A stretch of 64,000 bases of DNA from an uncultured Thiohalocapsa sp. (GCF_913063425.1 NZ_CAJXYK010000019.1:30448-94447); one strand, 5' to 3'; positions 9,634 to 21,534 are shown, counted from the stretch's first letter. Translations and numbers: made by a program. The notes: generated by a model from the letters alone, not told the origin.

Positions 9634-11616
9634 ATGCCCTCGGGAGCCGCAAGCACAGAGCCCGCATCCTTGAAGGTGCAATTGGCGCTCCACGGCAAGT
9701 GGCGCGCTCGCGCCGTCCGTGCCGTGCATGACCTGCGGGCCTGGCTGCGCAGCGCCGGCGCCGGCACGCCCGAGGCGGACGCACGCCTGCGACGCGCGCT
9801 CACGGCCATCGAGGCGGACGGGCTGCGCATCGCCGTCGCCGGTGCCGAAGGGCGCGGCAAGACGGAGCTCATCAACGCGCTCTTCTTTGCCGACTTCGGC
9901 CGGCGGCTCATGCCGGTCACCGCAACGCGCAGCCTGTGCCCACTGGAGATCCGCTGGCAGCCCGGCGACGGCGATGCCTGTCTGCGCCTGCTGCCCATCG
10001 AGTACCAGGCGGACGACCTCTCCCTCGCCGAGCTCAGGGCGTCACCCGAGCGCTGGGTGCGGCTGCCCCTGCATCCGCAGGAGCCGGAGCAGATCAGCGC
10101 CACGCTCGCCGAGATCCACCGCACCAAGCCGCTGCCCGCCCCGCAGGCGGCGCGGCTCGGCCTGGCTGGAGATGCCACCGCCGGGGCCACCTGCGAGGTA
10201 CCCTGCTGGCGCTACGCCGCACTGAGCTTTCCGCATCCCTTGCTGAAGAAGGGCTTGGTGCTGCTGGACCTGCCGGGTCTCGCCGCCACCGCCCGGGACG
10301 CGCTCCTGCAGCGCGAGCTGCTGGAGAACATCGATGCACTGGTGCTGACCATCGCCGCGGACCGCGGCGTCGAGGCCGATGACCTGACGCTGTGGCAGGA
10401 CCATCTGCGGACCCTCGAGCCGCAGCCCGAGGTCACCCTCGTGGCCCTGACCCGCACGGACCTGCTCGGCCCCGACGGGCCCCAACGGGCCACGAAGATC
10501 GAGCGTCTGACGCACCATACCGCCACGGCGCTGGCGGTGGCGCGGGATGCAGTGCATGCCATCTCGGCACGGGAGGGTCTCGCCGCGAAGATCGCCGACA
10601 AGCCGGCTCGGCGCCGTGCAAGCGGCGTCGATGCGCTGGAGTCCCGGCTCGGCACGCGCATCATCGGCGCCCAGCGCGAACGCTCGCGGGCCGTCGTGGA
10701 GGCGAGCATCGGCGAGCTGCTGCGGGCCGCGATGGCGCGCATCGGCGAGCGCTGCGCCCACACGGACGCCCGTGTGCGCGAGCTGGAAGCACTGGAAGCG
10801 CGCAGCGCAGACCTCGTTGCCCGCACGCTGGAGCGCACCCGCCGCGACGAGCAGACCTACGTGCAGAGCGTGCAGCAGGTGCAGCGCGCGCAGCGGCGCC
10901 TGCGCGAGCGCACTGCGCGCTGCCGCGGCCTCATTGCGAGCGACACCGGCGAGCACCTCATCGGCGGCGCCCAGGCGCGGCTTGCGGCCAGCTGGACCAC
11001 GCTCGGCCTGCGCCGCGCCGTCTGCGCGCTGTTCACCGAGCTGCGGCTGGTGGTGGCACAGACCAGTACCGAGGCCGCCGCGGCCGCCGAGCAGGTGGAT
11101 GCCACCTACACGCTGCTGCAGCGGACACTCGGCTTGGACGTGAAGCCGCCGCCCCCCTTCTCGGCGGCACGCTACCGCCACGAGATGGACCTGCTGCACG
11201 CAGAGGCGCTGCGCTTCGCCGCCGGCACAGAGCTGCTGTTCACGGAGCAGGGCATGGCCATCCGCCGCCTGCGCCGCGGCCTGGTGCAGCGCGCCGGCGT
11301 GCTGCTGGAGCATCTGCGCGAGGACTGCGATGCCTGGCGCCGGGGTGCCCTGGCGCCGCTGGTGGCGGCGGTGGAAGGACGCAAGGTCCGGGCGGAGCGG
11401 CGCCTGGAGCGCTACCAGCGCGTCAAGCGCACACGGGAAGAGGCGCGGGCGGAGCGCACCGAGCTGACCCAACAGCGGGCGCGGCTGGCCCGTGAGCTGA
11501 CGCTGCTGCGCAACATCCGCAATGCCCTCGACGACGACCCCGGCACCACGGCGCAGCGCCCGCCTTCACCCTACCTGGTGCGCAGTGACGGCGAGCCGGT
11601 GCGACGCTCCGGCTGA
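9634..11616 (+). CDS. Dynamin-like GTPase
   Basis: A 660-residue protein. After a basic helical N-terminus, a GTPase domain begins at about residue 67: G1 GAEGRGKTE at 70-78, a G2 threonine in PVTATRS at about 96, G3 DLPG at 212-215, and TRTD at 273-276 in the G4 position, with Arg where Lys is usual. From about residue 340 to the end the protein is highly charged and helical (many Arg/Glu, several heptad-like stretches), as expected for dynamin middle and stalk regions. Bacterial dynamin-like proteins act on membranes; the target here is unknown. GGAGG precedes the ATG by about 11 bases. No transmembrane segment was seen. Confidence 0.8.
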   Translation: MPSGAASTEPASLKVQLALHGKWRARAVRAVHDLRAWLRSAGAGTPEADARLRRALTAIEADGLRIAVAGAEGRGKTELINALFFADFGRRLMPVTATRSLCPLEIRWQPGDGDACLRLLPIEYQADDLSLAELRASPERWVRLPLHPQEPEQISATLAEIHRTKPLPAPQAARLGLAGDATAGATCEVPCWRYAALSFPHPLLKKGLVLLDLPGLAATARDALLQRELLENIDALVLTIAADRGVEADDLTLWQDHLRTLEPQPEVTLVALTRTDLLGPDGPQRATKIERLTHHTATALAVARDAVHAISAREGLAAKIADKPARRRASGVDALESRLGTRIIGAQRERSRAVVEASIGELLRAAMARIGERCAHTDARVRELEALEARSADLVARTLERTRRDEQTYVQSVQQVQRAQRRLRERTARCRGLIASDTGEHLIGGAQARLAASWTTLGLRRAVCALFTELRLVVAQTSTEAAAAAEQVDATYTLLQRTLGLDVKPPPPFSAARYRHEMDLLHAEALRFAAGTELLFTEQGMAIRRLRRGLVQRAGVLLEHLREDCDAWRRGALAPLVAAVEGRKVRAERRLERYQRVKRTREEARAERTELTQQRARLARELTLLRNIRNALDDDPGTTAQRPPSPYLVRSDGEPVRRSG

Positions 11617-11682
11617 CGCGCGACCGGCGCCGGGCGAATGAACGCCGGGACGAGCAGCAGCCCGGGCGTCCAGATGCGCATC

Positions 11683-12366
11683 TCAGGGTGCGACGACCTG
11701 CCACAGCGCCGCCAGCCCGAACCCCATCACCAGCAGGCCCGCCGTACGCCGCAGCCAGACCGCCGCCAGGTAACGCGACGCCAGGCCGGCGAGCAGCCCG
11801 ATGCCCAGCAGATTCGGCAGCGTGCCGAGGCCGAACGCCAGCATCAGCAGCGCCCCTTGGACCGGCGAGCCGGTGCCGAGCGCGAGGATCAGCACGCTGT
11901 AGACGAGCCCGCACGGCAGCCAGGCCCAGACCAGCCCCACCGCCACCGCCTGCGTCCAGCTCCGGATCGGCAGCAGCCGGCGGCCGATGGGCTCGATGCG
12001 CCGCCAGAGCCCGGCACCGGCCCGCTCGATGACCGCAAGCCCCCGCCACCAGCCGCCGAGATACAGTCCGAGCGCAATCATCACGCACGCGGCGAGGGCG
12101 TAGAGCGCACGCTGCCCCCAGTACAGGAGACCGGCCTGCGCCAGCACCGCCCCGATGCCGCCCGAGATCGCACCGGCGAGGGCGTAGCCCGCCACCCGGC
12201 CCAGGTTGTAGCCGAACTGCAGCGGGAGCAGCCCGGCGAGGTCGCCGCGGCGCTCCGGCGCGATACCCAGCGTGAGCATGGACACCACGCCGCCGCACAT
12301 GCCGACGCAATGCACGCCACCGAGCAGCCCGACGACGAAGGCCGTGGCAAGGGAGGTCAGCAGCAC
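11683..12366 (-). CDS. SafE/TauE-type membrane protein with HCxGMCGG motif (COG2836-like)
   Basis: A 227-residue protein with about six hydrophobic segments. The first contains [16 protein letters not shown] at about residues 16-31, and a later one contains [20 protein letters not shown]; this paired motif is typical of the 'urease accessory UreH-like / sulfite exporter' branch that often accompanies cbb3 oxidase assembly genes, where Cys and His may handle copper or heme. No oxidase genes are in this window, so the role is open. The start is GTG at 12366. It is isolated between two plus-strand genes. Confidence 0.8.
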   Translation of the reverse strand: MLLTSLATAFVVGLLGGVHCVGMCGGVVSMLTLGIAPERRGDLAGLLPLQFGYNLGRVAGYALAGAISGGIGAVLAQAGLLYWGQRALYALAACVMIALGLYLGGWWRGLAVIERAGAGLWRRIEPIGRRLLPIRSWTQAVAVGLVWAWLPCGLVYSVLILALGTGSPVQGALLMLAFGLGTLPNLLGIGLLAGLASRYLAAVWLRRTAGLLVMGFGLAALWQVVAP

Positions 12367-12525
12367 GTCAGGCCCCGTCTCGCGTTAGCATGCTGGCGAT
12401 GGCCTGGGGTGCAGCGCCGCAGGCGCCGTCTCAGTCCGCGACATCGGGCCGCAAGCCGCTGAGCGGGCCGGCGGGAGCACCAGTACAGCGCAGCCCACCA
12501 GCCACCCCTGCGCCACGCACTCCTG

Positions 12526-12570
12526 CACCGCTCACCCCAATACCGCTCACTCCAACACCACTCACCAGAG
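12526..12570. repeat. 15-bp tandem repeats upstream of pyrE
   Basis: Three adjacent 15-base units, CACCGCTCACCCCAA, TACCGCTCACTCCAA and CACCACTCACCAGAG, lie 21 to 65 bases before the pyrE ATG; a weaker fourth unit precedes them. The region is almost free of G on the plus strand over about 45 bases, so the transcript leader should be unstructured. No terminator-like hairpin was seen between the repeats and pyrE. Confidence 0.75.
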
Positions 12571-12590
12571 AACCTCCGGGACCCACCAGC

Positions 12591-13244
12591 ATGCAAGACT
12601 ATCAACGGGACTTCCTGCGCTTCGCCGTCGACGTCGGCGTGCTGCGGTTTGGGGATTTCACCCTCAAATCCGGCCGGCACAGCCCCTATTTCTTCAACGC
12701 GGGGGCATTCAGCACCGGTGCCCGCCTCGCCCGGCTCGGGGGCTATTATGCCGCAGCGCTTACGCACTCGAAGCTCCCGGTGGACATGCTATTCGGCCCC
12801 GCTTACAAGGGTATTCCGCTGGCCGCCTGCACCGCCATCGCACTCGCCGAGCACCACGGCCGGGACTTGCCCTTCGCGTTCAACCGCAAAGAGGCCAAGA
12901 CTCACGGCGAGGGTGGCAGCATCGTCGGCAGCCCCCTCGACGGACGGGTATTCATCGTGGACGATGTGATCACCGCCGGCACCTCGGTACGCGAATCCGT
13001 AGCGCTGATCCGCGCCGCCGGGGCCACACCTGCCGGGGTGCTCATCGCACTGGACCGCTGTGAGCGCGGCACCGGCGAGCAATCGGCCACGGCGGAGATT
13101 GCCGCGACCTTCGGCCTCGCCACCGTGAGCATCGTCACCCTGCACGACCTCGTAGACTACCTCGACGCGCATGCAGATCTTGCCGAATTTCATCAGGCCC
13201 TCGACGACTACCGCCGGCGCTGGGGCACCGCCACCCCGGGCTGA
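12591..13244 (+). CDS. pyrE: Orotate phosphoribosyltransferase
   Basis: A 217-residue enzyme that joins orotate and PRPP to give OMP in pyrimidine synthesis. The PRPP-binding signature [17 protein letters not shown] is at about residues 120-136, and [14 protein letters not shown] and [11 protein letters not shown] are further family motifs. The start at 12591 ([18 protein letters not shown]) aligns with the usual N-terminus. The leader carries 15-bp tandem repeats rather than a visible attenuator. It lies near argB-algC-dut-coaBC, as in Pseudomonas. Confidence 0.97.
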   Translation: MQDYQRDFLRFAVDVGVLRFGDFTLKSGRHSPYFFNAGAFSTGARLARLGGYYAAALTHSKLPVDMLFGPAYKGIPLAACTAIALAEHHGRDLPFAFNRKEAKTHGEGGSIVGSPLDGRVFIVDDVITAGTSVRESVALIRAAGATPAGVLIALDRCERGTGEQSATAEIAATFGLATVSIVTLHDLVDYLDAHADLAEFHQALDDYRRRWGTATPG

Positions 13245-13374
13245 TCACGTCGCGCCCGGGCGGTCCGCAGGAAACATGCGCCGCATCCCAGTCCGCGAAC
13301 GGCCCGTGTATTACAGTCCCATTATGTTTTGCAGCGCCGCTGACTGCGGGCGCCGCACGAGTCCACCATTCGCC

Positions 13375-15418
<2,044 letters not shown>

Positions 15419-18022
15419 TCAGAACGGGATGTCGAGATTCGGCGCCACCAGGTCCATCATGCGCCGGAACAGGTCCTGGATCTTCTCCAGCGCCGTCTGG
15501 TCGTCCGCCTCGAAACGGAACACCAGCCCCGGCTGGGTGTTGGAGGCCCGGATCAGGCCCCAGCCCTGGTCGAACTCGGCCCGCAGACCGTCGGTGGTGT
15601 TGACCTCCACCCCGTCCAGGCGGTCCGCCATGGCGAGCACCGACTGCATGATGCCCGCATCCTCGCCGGCCGCCAGCGGCACGAACAGCTCCGGTGTGCC
15701 GATGCCGACGGGGAAGTCCGCGAAGACCTCTGTGCTGGGACGCGGGTCCAGAGCCAGGACCTCCAGCAGCCGCGCGCCGGCGTAGAAGGCGTCGTCGAAG
15801 CCGTTCCAGCGCTCGGCGAGCACGATGTGCCCGGAGAGCTCGCCGCCGAGGGGGGCGCCGAGCTCGCGCACCTTCTGCTTGATGAAGCTGTGCCCGGACT
15901 TCCACATCACCGGGCGGCCACCGTGGCGCAGCACGGCCGAGCCGAGGTGATGGCTGCACTTGACGTCGTAGACGATGTCGCTCCCCGGCGCGCGTGCCAG
16001 GATATCCGCCGCGAGCAGCATCAGCATGCGATCAGCGGCGATGAACTTGCCGGCGGAGTCGACAATGCCGAGCCGGTCACCGTCGGCATCGAAGGCGAGC
16101 CCGAGATCCGCGCCGGCACCGATCACCGCATCGCCCAGGGCATAGAGATTCTTCGGCTGCGACGGGTCGGGCATGTGGGCATCTGCCTGCGCCGGGTCCA
16201 GGTCGCAGTCGAGCTCGGTGACCTCGCACTCCAGCGCCCGGAACAGGGCGGGCGCCAGGCGGCTGGCCGTCGCGAAGCCGCAGTCGACGACGATCTTCAT
16301 GGGCCGCGCCAGGGTAATGTCGTCGCAGAGCTCACGGATGTAGTCGTCTGTGGGGTCGAGCTCGGTGCAGCGGCCCTCGCCGCGCTCGAAGTCGCCGCGT
16401 GCGATGCGCTCGCGCAGGCCCTGAATCTGCTCCTCGTTCGCGGCACGGCCGCCGAGGACGACCTTGAGGCCGTTGTAATCCGCGGGGTTGTGGCTCGCGG
16501 TGACCACCGCCGCGCTCGCGGCGCCGCGCTGGAAGGTGACGTAGTAGGCGAGCGGCGTGGGCGCGACGCCGAGATCCACCACATCGCAGCCGCTCTCGCA
16601 CAGCCCGGTGATGAGTGCCTGCGTCAGCTCCGGGCCGGAGGGCCGTTGATCGCGCGCGACGATGCAGCTGCGCTGGCCCTGTGCCGCCGCCTCGCTGCCC
16701 ACGGCGCGGCCGAGCAGGCGCATCACCCGCGCATCGATCTCGGTACCCAGGAGGCCGCGAATGTCGTACGCACGAAAGATGTGGTCCGGCACCGTCGTCT
16801 GGGACTCGCCGCTCGTGGCGGGCACCTCGGCGGCGGAGGCGGCGGGCGGCGAAGCGGGGTCCTGTGCCGGGTCCGACGGCGGCGTGTCGAGCTCCATGTC
16901 GAAGCCCGCCTCCAGGTCGAGTGGCGCATCGTCGTCCGGGGCCGCCGCAGCCAGGGCCGCGAGCTGCTCTGCGGACTTGGGCGACACCGCACGTCCCGGC
17001 CCCAGCTCGCGCAGGCGTCTGCGCACCGTATCCGTGGCGGCCACCAGCTCGCGGATGCGCCCCCGGGTATTGCGCAGGGGGCGTTGGGCGGCGGCGTCCT
17101 CCACCAGCGCCACCATGCTCGCGAGGTCCGCCCCGACGCCGCGGCGCAGGTAGCGGTAGGGCAGGCCCAGGGCGGCGGCGAGCAGCCCCAGCGCCAGCAC
17201 ATAGAGCCCTGCCAACAGCGGGAGGAGTCCGCCACCGACGAGCCCGGGCATCTCGGCCCAGGCGTCGAGCAACAGCCGCGTGTCCGCGATGGGCAAGGCA
17301 ACCGACGGGGCGCCCGGGGGCGTGTTGCCCGCGTCCCGCGGCTTGACGGCCACCAGGCTGTCACCGACACGCTGACGGAACACGAAGTGGGTATGCGCAT
17401 CCGCTTCCGCCGCGGTATGCGGCAGCAGCGAGAGCGGCAGCATGATGTGCACGATGCCCAGCAATTCGCCGCCGTCGGCGTCCGTCACCGGGCCGGCCAT
17501 GGCGAGATGCTCATCGTCGCGCCGCACCCGATGCGCCTCCAACGGAGAAATGGCGACCTGCTCCTTGACCTGCTGCACCATGTCGAGCCCGGCAAAGCTG
17601 AGCCGCTGCGATGCCGCCCCGCCGGCCGAGGTGTCCGCGCTGCGAAAGACCAGCACGTCCAGCGCCCCCGGCACGAGCAGCGCCAGCTCCGCTTCCTTGT
17701 CGCGCAGGATATCCGGGCGTCCATCCAGCAGCGCCGCGCGCAGGCCCGGGTCCTCGCGCCAGCGCTTCAGCTGTCCGCGCACGGCCGCGGTGCGGTTGCT
17801 CATCTCCTGCGCCAGGGTGGCGGAGTAGGCACGCAGGTGGCGCTCCATCATGCGCGACTCGTTCGCGCCGAAGATCACAGCGGCGCCGAGCAGCGCGAGC
17901 AGCAGCACGAGGCCCGCCGCGAGATAGGCGATCCAGCAATAGGTGCCGAGGCCGAAGCCGTCGACACTGTCCGGCACGGCAAGCCCTTCGGCCTCCGCGC
18001 TCTTGCCCAGGCGCGCAGGCAT
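15419..18022 (-). CDS. algC: Phosphomannomutase/phosphoglucomutase AlgC with membrane N-terminal domain
   Basis: An 867-residue protein. The C-terminal 450 or so residues are a complete phosphohexomutase: start DHIFRAYDIRG, catalytic serine in VVTASHNPADYNG (about residue 505), metal loop FDADGDRLG, sugar-binding GGELSGHIVL and the C-terminal RASNTQPGLVFRFEA. The N-terminal part has a transmembrane segment at about residues 27-53, a sensor-like extracytoplasmic region, and a second segment near 265-290 followed by a HAMP-like and Ala-rich linker. Long AlgC forms of this kind occur in Pseudomonas. It supplies Man-1-P and Glc-1-P for polysaccharides and LPS. ATG 18022 has GGAG 8 bases upstream. 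Confidence 0.93.
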   Translation of the reverse strand: MPARLGKSAEAEGLAVPDSVDGFGLGTYCWIAYLAAGLVLLLALLGAAVIFGANESRMMERHLRAYSATLAQEMSNRTAAVRGQLKRWREDPGLRAALLDGRPDILRDKEAELALLVPGALDVLVFRSADTSAGGAASQRLSFAGLDMVQQVKEQVAISPLEAHRVRRDDEHLAMAGPVTDADGGELLGIVHIMLPLSLLPHTAAEADAHTHFVFRQRVGDSLVAVKPRDAGNTPPGAPSVALPIADTRLLLDAWAEMPGLVGGGLLPLLAGLYVLALGLLAAALGLPYRYLRRGVGADLASMVALVEDAAAQRPLRNTRGRIRELVAATDTVRRRLRELGPGRAVSPKSAEQLAALAAAAPDDDAPLDLEAGFDMELDTPPSDPAQDPASPPAASAAEVPATSGESQTTVPDHIFRAYDIRGLLGTEIDARVMRLLGRAVGSEAAAQGQRSCIVARDQRPSGPELTQALITGLCESGCDVVDLGVAPTPLAYYVTFQRGAASAAVVTASHNPADYNGLKVVLGGRAANEEQIQGLRERIARGDFERGEGRCTELDPTDDYIRELCDDITLARPMKIVVDCGFATASRLAPALFRALECEVTELDCDLDPAQADAHMPDPSQPKNLYALGDAVIGAGADLGLAFDADGDRLGIVDSAGKFIAADRMLMLLAADILARAPGSDIVYDVKCSHHLGSAVLRHGGRPVMWKSGHSFIKQKVRELGAPLGGELSGHIVLAERWNGFDDAFYAGARLLEVLALDPRPSTEVFADFPVGIGTPELFVPLAAGEDAGIMQSVLAMADRLDGVEVNTTDGLRAEFDQGWGLIRASNTQPGLVFRFEADDQTALEKIQDLFRRMMDLVAPNLDIPF

Positions 18023-18090
18023 CTCAGCGACTCCGGTGATGGCGGGGATGCCGCCGACGCTGCGGCGACGACAGCCGGCGACTGCCGATG

Positions 18091-18165
18091 GCTGGGGCAC
18101 GGCTCGCTGGGGCACGGCTCGCTGGGGCACGGCCGGCTGGGGCAGGACTCACCGGGGCAGGGCGG
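18091..18165. repeat. 15-bp tandem repeats between dut and algC
   Basis: Five adjacent 15-base units fill half of the dut-algC gap. The first two are identical (GCTGGGGCACGGCTC), the third differs at two positions, and the last two have drifted (GCTGGGGCAGGACTC and ACCGGGGCAGGGCGG). On the transcribed minus strand they read GAGCCGTGCCCCAGC. They lie in the same 154-base spacer as the algC ribosome site. Confidence 0.85.
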
Positions 18166-18176
18166 AGGTGCATGGC

Positions 18177-18635
18177 TCAGAGCCGCCCGCTGTGGCCGAA
18201 GCCGCCGGTGCCGCGGGCGCTGGCAGGGAACTCGTCCACCAGCTCCAGGTCCGCGTGCACAACCGGCACCAGCACCAGTTGGGCGATGCGCTCACCCACC
18301 TCGATGCGGAAGGGCGCATGCCCGCGATTCCAGCAGGACACCAGCAGCTCGCCCTGATAGTCGGCATCGATGAGGCCCACCAGATTGCCGAGCACGATGC
18401 CGTGGCGATGCCCGAGGCCCGAGCGCGGCAGCACCATGGCCGCAAGCCCGGGCTCGGCAATGTGCACGGCCATGCCGGTGGGCAGCAGCTCGGCAGCCCC
18501 AGGCGCCAGGTCCAGCGGGGCCTCGGGCAGCGCGCGCAGATCCATGCCGGCCGCGCCCTCGGTGGCGTAGGCCGGCAGCGGGAAGTCCCGCCCGAGCCGG
18601 GGGTCCAGCACCTTAACCTGAAGCCGATGCCGCAT
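18177..18635 (-). CDS. dut: Deoxyuridine 5'-triphosphate nucleotidohydrolase
   Basis: A 152-residue trimeric dUTPase that keeps dUTP out of DNA and supplies dUMP. All five motifs are visible: [46 protein letters not shown] and the C-terminal [12 protein letters not shown] arm. The ATG at 18635 was preferred to a TTG at 18647; GGAA lies 5 bases upstream. Its start overlaps the end of coaBC by 23 bases, so the two are translated together. Confidence 0.97.
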   Translation of the reverse strand: MRHRLQVKVLDPRLGRDFPLPAYATEGAAGMDLRALPEAPLDLAPGAAELLPTGMAVHIAEPGLAAMVLPRSGLGHRHGIVLGNLVGLIDADYQGELLVSCWNRGHAPFRIEVGERIAQLVLVPVVHADLELVDEFPASARGTGGFGHSGRL

Positions 18636-19812
18636 AGCGTTCCGCAATGAGTTGCGTCAGCGCCGTCGCCAGCGCGGGCTTCGGCATCATGGGGAGGGTG
18701 CGGCGCCCGCCGGGCCAGAGCACCAGCAGCGCGTTGTCGTCGGCCTCGAAGCCGCCGGCCGCGGCGCCGACCTCGTTGGCGGCGATCATGTCCAGCCCTT
18801 TGCGCCCGAGCTTGTCGCGGGCCGCGGCCTCCAGACCCTCGGTCTCGGCCGCGAAGCCCACGGTGAAGGGCTTGTCGGGACGGGCCGCGACCTCGGCCAG
18901 GATATCGGGGTTGCGCACGAGCTGGATGGTCAGGGTGTCGGCGTGCTTCTTGAGCTTGCCCGGCAGGGACTGCGCGGGGCGATAGTCGGCCACGGCGGCG
19001 GCGGCGATGAACAGGGCGCAGTCGGCCACACGCGCCATCACCGCGTCATGCATCTCGGCCGCGGATTCCACCACCACGCGCTGCACGCCCGTCGGGCATG
19101 GCAGCTGCGCGGGCCCTGAGACGAGTGTCACCCGCGCACCGGCGCCCGCCAGCGCCGCCGCCAATGCATAGCCCATTTTGCCCGAGCTGCGGTTGCCGAC
19201 ATAGCGCACTGCGTCGATGGCCTCACGCGTTGGGCCCGCCGTCAGCAGCACCGGCACCCCCGCGAGCGCGCCAGCCGCCGCCGGTGGCGGCGCGAGCAAG
19301 GCGGCGGCGATCGCAGCCGGCTCCAGCATCCGTCCCGGCCCCTGCTCCCCGCAGGCCTGCTCGCCGCTGGCGGGCCCGAGCAGGCGGCAGCCGCGTTCGG
19401 TCAGCATTGCAATGTTGGCCATGGTGGCGGGATGCTGCCACATCTGCTGATTCATGGCTGGGGCTATGGTCACAGGTGCAGAGGTCGCCAGCACGAGCGT
19501 GGTGAGGAGGTCATCCGCAAGCCCGTGCGCCAGGCGCGCGATCAGGTGCGCCGTGGCCGGTGCCAGGACAACCTGATCCGCCCAGCGCGCGAGGGCGATG
19601 TGGTCCATGCCGGCCTCGGCCTCCGGCGCCAGCAGTGCCGTGCGCACCGGCCGCCCGGAGACGGACTGCAGCGACAGGGGCGTCACGAAGGCGGCTGCCG
19701 CCGCGGTCATGACCACCTGCACGCAGGCGCCGCGCTCCACCAGGCGCCGCACCAGCTCCGGGGTCTTGTACGCAGCGATGCCGCCGCTCACCCCAAGCAG
19801 AATCTTCTGCAT
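18613..19812 (-). CDS. coaBC: Bifunctional phosphopantothenoylcysteine decarboxylase / phosphopantothenate-cysteine ligase
   Basis: A 399-residue fusion for two steps of coenzyme A synthesis. The N-terminal flavoprotein half begins [20 protein letters not shown] and carries the APAMNQQMW motif (PXMNXXMW) and the substrate-flap cysteine region [13 protein letters not shown]. The C-terminal ligase half has [31 protein letters not shown] and [23 protein letters not shown] 19812 aligns with the usual start. It is the first gene of coaBC-dut-algC-argB and diverges from radC, the arrangement also known in Pseudomonas. Confidence 0.97.
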   Translation of the reverse strand: MQKILLGVSGGIAAYKTPELVRRLVERGACVQVVMTAAAAAFVTPLSLQSVSGRPVRTALLAPEAEAGMDHIALARWADQVVLAPATAHLIARLAHGLADDLLTTLVLATSAPVTIAPAMNQQMWQHPATMANIAMLTERGCRLLGPASGEQACGEQGPGRMLEPAAIAAALLAPPPAAAGALAGVPVLLTAGPTREAIDAVRYVGNRSSGKMGYALAAALAGAGARVTLVSGPAQLPCPTGVQRVVVESAAEMHDAVMARVADCALFIAAAAVADYRPAQSLPGKLKKHADTLTIQLVRNPDILAEVAARPDKPFTVGFAAETEGLEAAARDKLGRKGLDMIAANEVGAAAGGFEADDNALLVLWPGGRRTLPMMPKPALATALTQLIAERYAASASG

Positions 19813-19971
19813 CCCGTCGTCGGACACGGTACTCGCGGCGTTGACTGCATGACTCACAGCGGGGAATACGCCGGATTGTAGCGCAGTCGCCATGGTGCCT
19901 GGGCCGCGTTGTCCCGCACCACACTTGGCCGGGTGCCCCAGAGCGGTCCGGCATGCCCTGAGCATCCACAC

Positions 19972-20000
19972 TTGGTCGGTCGTGTACGCTCAGGTAAGCT
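19972..20000 (+). promoter_or_regulatory. Possible sigma-70 promoter for radC
   Basis: TTGGTC and TAAGCT are separated by 17 bases, ending 34 bases before the radC start codon. The -10 match is modest, so this is tentative. A near repeat of the flanking sequence (CACACTTGG followed by CCGG or TCGG) occurs about 50 bases upstream at 19920. Confidence 0.35.
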
Positions 20001-20033
20001 TCTCCCGGGCAGCGTATTCAGGGAGCTCCGCAC

Positions 20034-20708
20034 ATGTCCATCAGCGACTGGCCTGAGCAGGACCGCCCCCGCGAGAAGCTCATTCAGCGCGGCGCGGGGG
20101 CGTTGAGCGATGCCGAGCTGCTGGCGATCTTCCTGCGCACCGGTGTACCGGGGCGCAGCGCCGTGGATCTGGCCCGGGATCTGCTTGCCGATTTCGGCGG
20201 GCTTGTCGGCCTACTGTCCGCGAGCCAGGCCCAGTTCTGCGCCGGCAAGGGGCTCGGCGTGGCCAAATACGTCCAGCTCCGGGCGGTGCTGGAGCTGAGC
20301 CGGCGCTACCTGCGCGCGGAGATCGAAAAGCGGGATGTGCTCACCAGCCCGGAGGCTGTGCGCAACTACCTGAAAAGCCGCCTGCGCGTGCTCCCGCACG
20401 AGGTCTTCGCCTGCCTCTTCCTCGACAATCGGCACCGGATCATCGAGTACCGCGAGCTCTTCCGCGGCACCATCGACGGCGCCAGCGTGCACCCGCGGGA
20501 GGTGGTACGCGAGGCCATGCGCTGGAACGCCGCGGCGGTGATCTTCGCCCACAACCACCCCTCCGGCGTTGCCGAGCCGAGCCAGGCGGACCTGCGCATC
20601 ACCGAGCGCCTGCGGGACGCCCTCGCCCTGGTGGATGTCCGGGTGCTGGATCACATCGTCATCGGTGAAGGCGGCGGCACCTCCTTCGCCGAGCGCGGGC
20701 TGCTCTGA
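20034..20708 (+). CDS. radC: RadC family protein (JAB1/MPN metalloprotease fold)
   Basis: A 224-residue protein with an N-terminal helix-hairpin-helix-like part ([28 protein letters not shown] split over residues 24-51) and a C-terminal JAB1/MPN domain whose metal motif [14 protein letters not shown] is complete. The old link to DNA repair is not supported in E. coli, and the real function is unknown. It diverges from coaBC and precedes rpmB. Confidence 0.94.
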   Translation: MSISDWPEQDRPREKLIQRGAGALSDAELLAIFLRTGVPGRSAVDLARDLLADFGGLVGLLSASQAQFCAGKGLGVAKYVQLRAVLELSRRYLRAEIEKRDVLTSPEAVRNYLKSRLRVLPHEVFACLFLDNRHRIIEYRELFRGTIDGASVHPREVVREAMRWNAAAVIFAHNHPSGVAEPSQADLRITERLRDALALVDVRVLDHIVIGEGGGTSFAERGLL

Positions 20709-20746
20709 CGGCGGGCCCTGTCGGCGCCGCCGGCGAGTCTCAACGC

Positions 20747-20775
20747 TTGAACCTGCCCCCGCGAGCAGGTATTCT
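20747..20775 (+). promoter_or_regulatory. Sigma-70-type promoter for rpmB-rpmG
   Basis: TTGAAC (20747-20752) and TATTCT (20770-20775) are separated by exactly 17 bases in an otherwise GC-rich gap after radC. The predicted start lies about 140 bases before the rpmB ATG, leaving a long leader without an obvious hairpin switch. Confidence 0.6.
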
Positions 20776-20921
20776 GGCGTGCTTAGCAATTTCCAGTGAT
20801 CCCGCGCAATCCGACTCGGCACGTCAGCCGCTCTCCCTTGCGGTACGGCCGATGCCGGAGCCCCCTGCAAGAGCAGCGGGCGCCACACCGCCGCGGGTGA
20901 TGACACACAGGAGCCTGGGCC

Positions 20922-21158
20922 ATGTCCAAAGTCTGCCAGGTGACCGGCAAGCGCCCGGTGACCGGAAACAACGTCTCGCACGCGCACAACAAGACGCGGC
21001 GGCGCTTTCTGCCGAACCTGCACTACCATCGCTTCTGGGTCGAGAGCGAAAAGCGCTGGGTGCGGCTGCGCGTCTCCACCAAAGGACTGCGCATCATCGA
21101 CAAGCTCGGCATCGACGCGGTGCTGGGTGACCTGCGTGCCCGCGGCCAAAAGGTCTGA
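20922..21158 (+). CDS. rpmB: 50S ribosomal protein L28
   Basis: A 78-residue protein starting [20 protein letters not shown], the standard L28 N-terminus, followed by [18 protein letters not shown]. Basic and of usual length. The first Cys (C5) remains but the second zinc-type pair is absent, as in most gammaproteobacterial forms. AGGAG lies 8 bases before the ATG. It is cotranscribed with rpmG. Confidence 0.98.
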   Translation: MSKVCQVTGKRPVTGNNVSHAHNKTRRRFLPNLHYHRFWVESEKRWVRLRVSTKGLRIIDKLGIDAVLGDLRARGQKV

Positions 21159-21267
21159 CGCCAACAGGTCTGAACGGGGACAGCCCTAAGCCCCACGCGC
21201 CAAAGCCCCACGCTGTCGCCCCCACCCCTACCGTCGCCACCACGCCGCACTACGAGGTACCACGCCC

Positions 21268-21435
21268 ATGGCCAAGGCAGCTCGCGAAAAGATCCGCCTC
21301 AACTCGAGCGCGGGAACCGGTCACTTCTACACCACCACCAAGAACAAACGGAACCAGCCCGGCAAGATGGAGATCAAAAAGTTCGATCCCGTCGCCCGTA
21401 AGCACGTCATGTACAAGGAAGGCAAGATCAAGTAA
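21268..21435 (+). CDS. rpmG: 50S ribosomal protein L33
   Basis: A 55-residue basic protein, [20 protein letters not shown], then [20 protein letters not shown] and a C-terminal VMYKEGKIK. It lacks the four zinc-binding cysteines, so it is the zinc-independent form. It follows rpmB by 109 bases and is closed by a strong terminator. Confidence 0.98.
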   Translation: MAKAAREKIRLNSSAGTGHFYTTTKNKRNQPGKMEIKKFDPVARKHVMYKEGKIK

Positions 21436-21462
21436 GACGTCGCAGCCCACCGGCCGCGCAGC

Positions 21463-21490
21463 AAAAAGCCCGCAGACGCGGGCTTTTTCT
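21463..21490. terminator. Rho-independent terminator after rpmG
   Basis: AAAAAGCCCGC, a 4-base loop (AGAC) and GCGGGCTTTTT form an 11-bp stem with A and T tracts on the two sides. It can stop transcription from rpmB-rpmG and, in the other direction, from the convergent desaturase gene. Confidence 0.9.
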
Positions 21491-21534
21491 TGCGCGGGTG
21501 CCTGGATGCGCCGGCAGCCGCGGCGCCAGCGCTG

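Noticed and set aside
12390..12590. In-frame upstream extension of pyrE giving a Pro/Thr-rich N-terminus
   Set aside because: The frame is open back to an ATG at 12390, but the encoded stretch is repeat-derived, and homologues start at the ATG at 12591.
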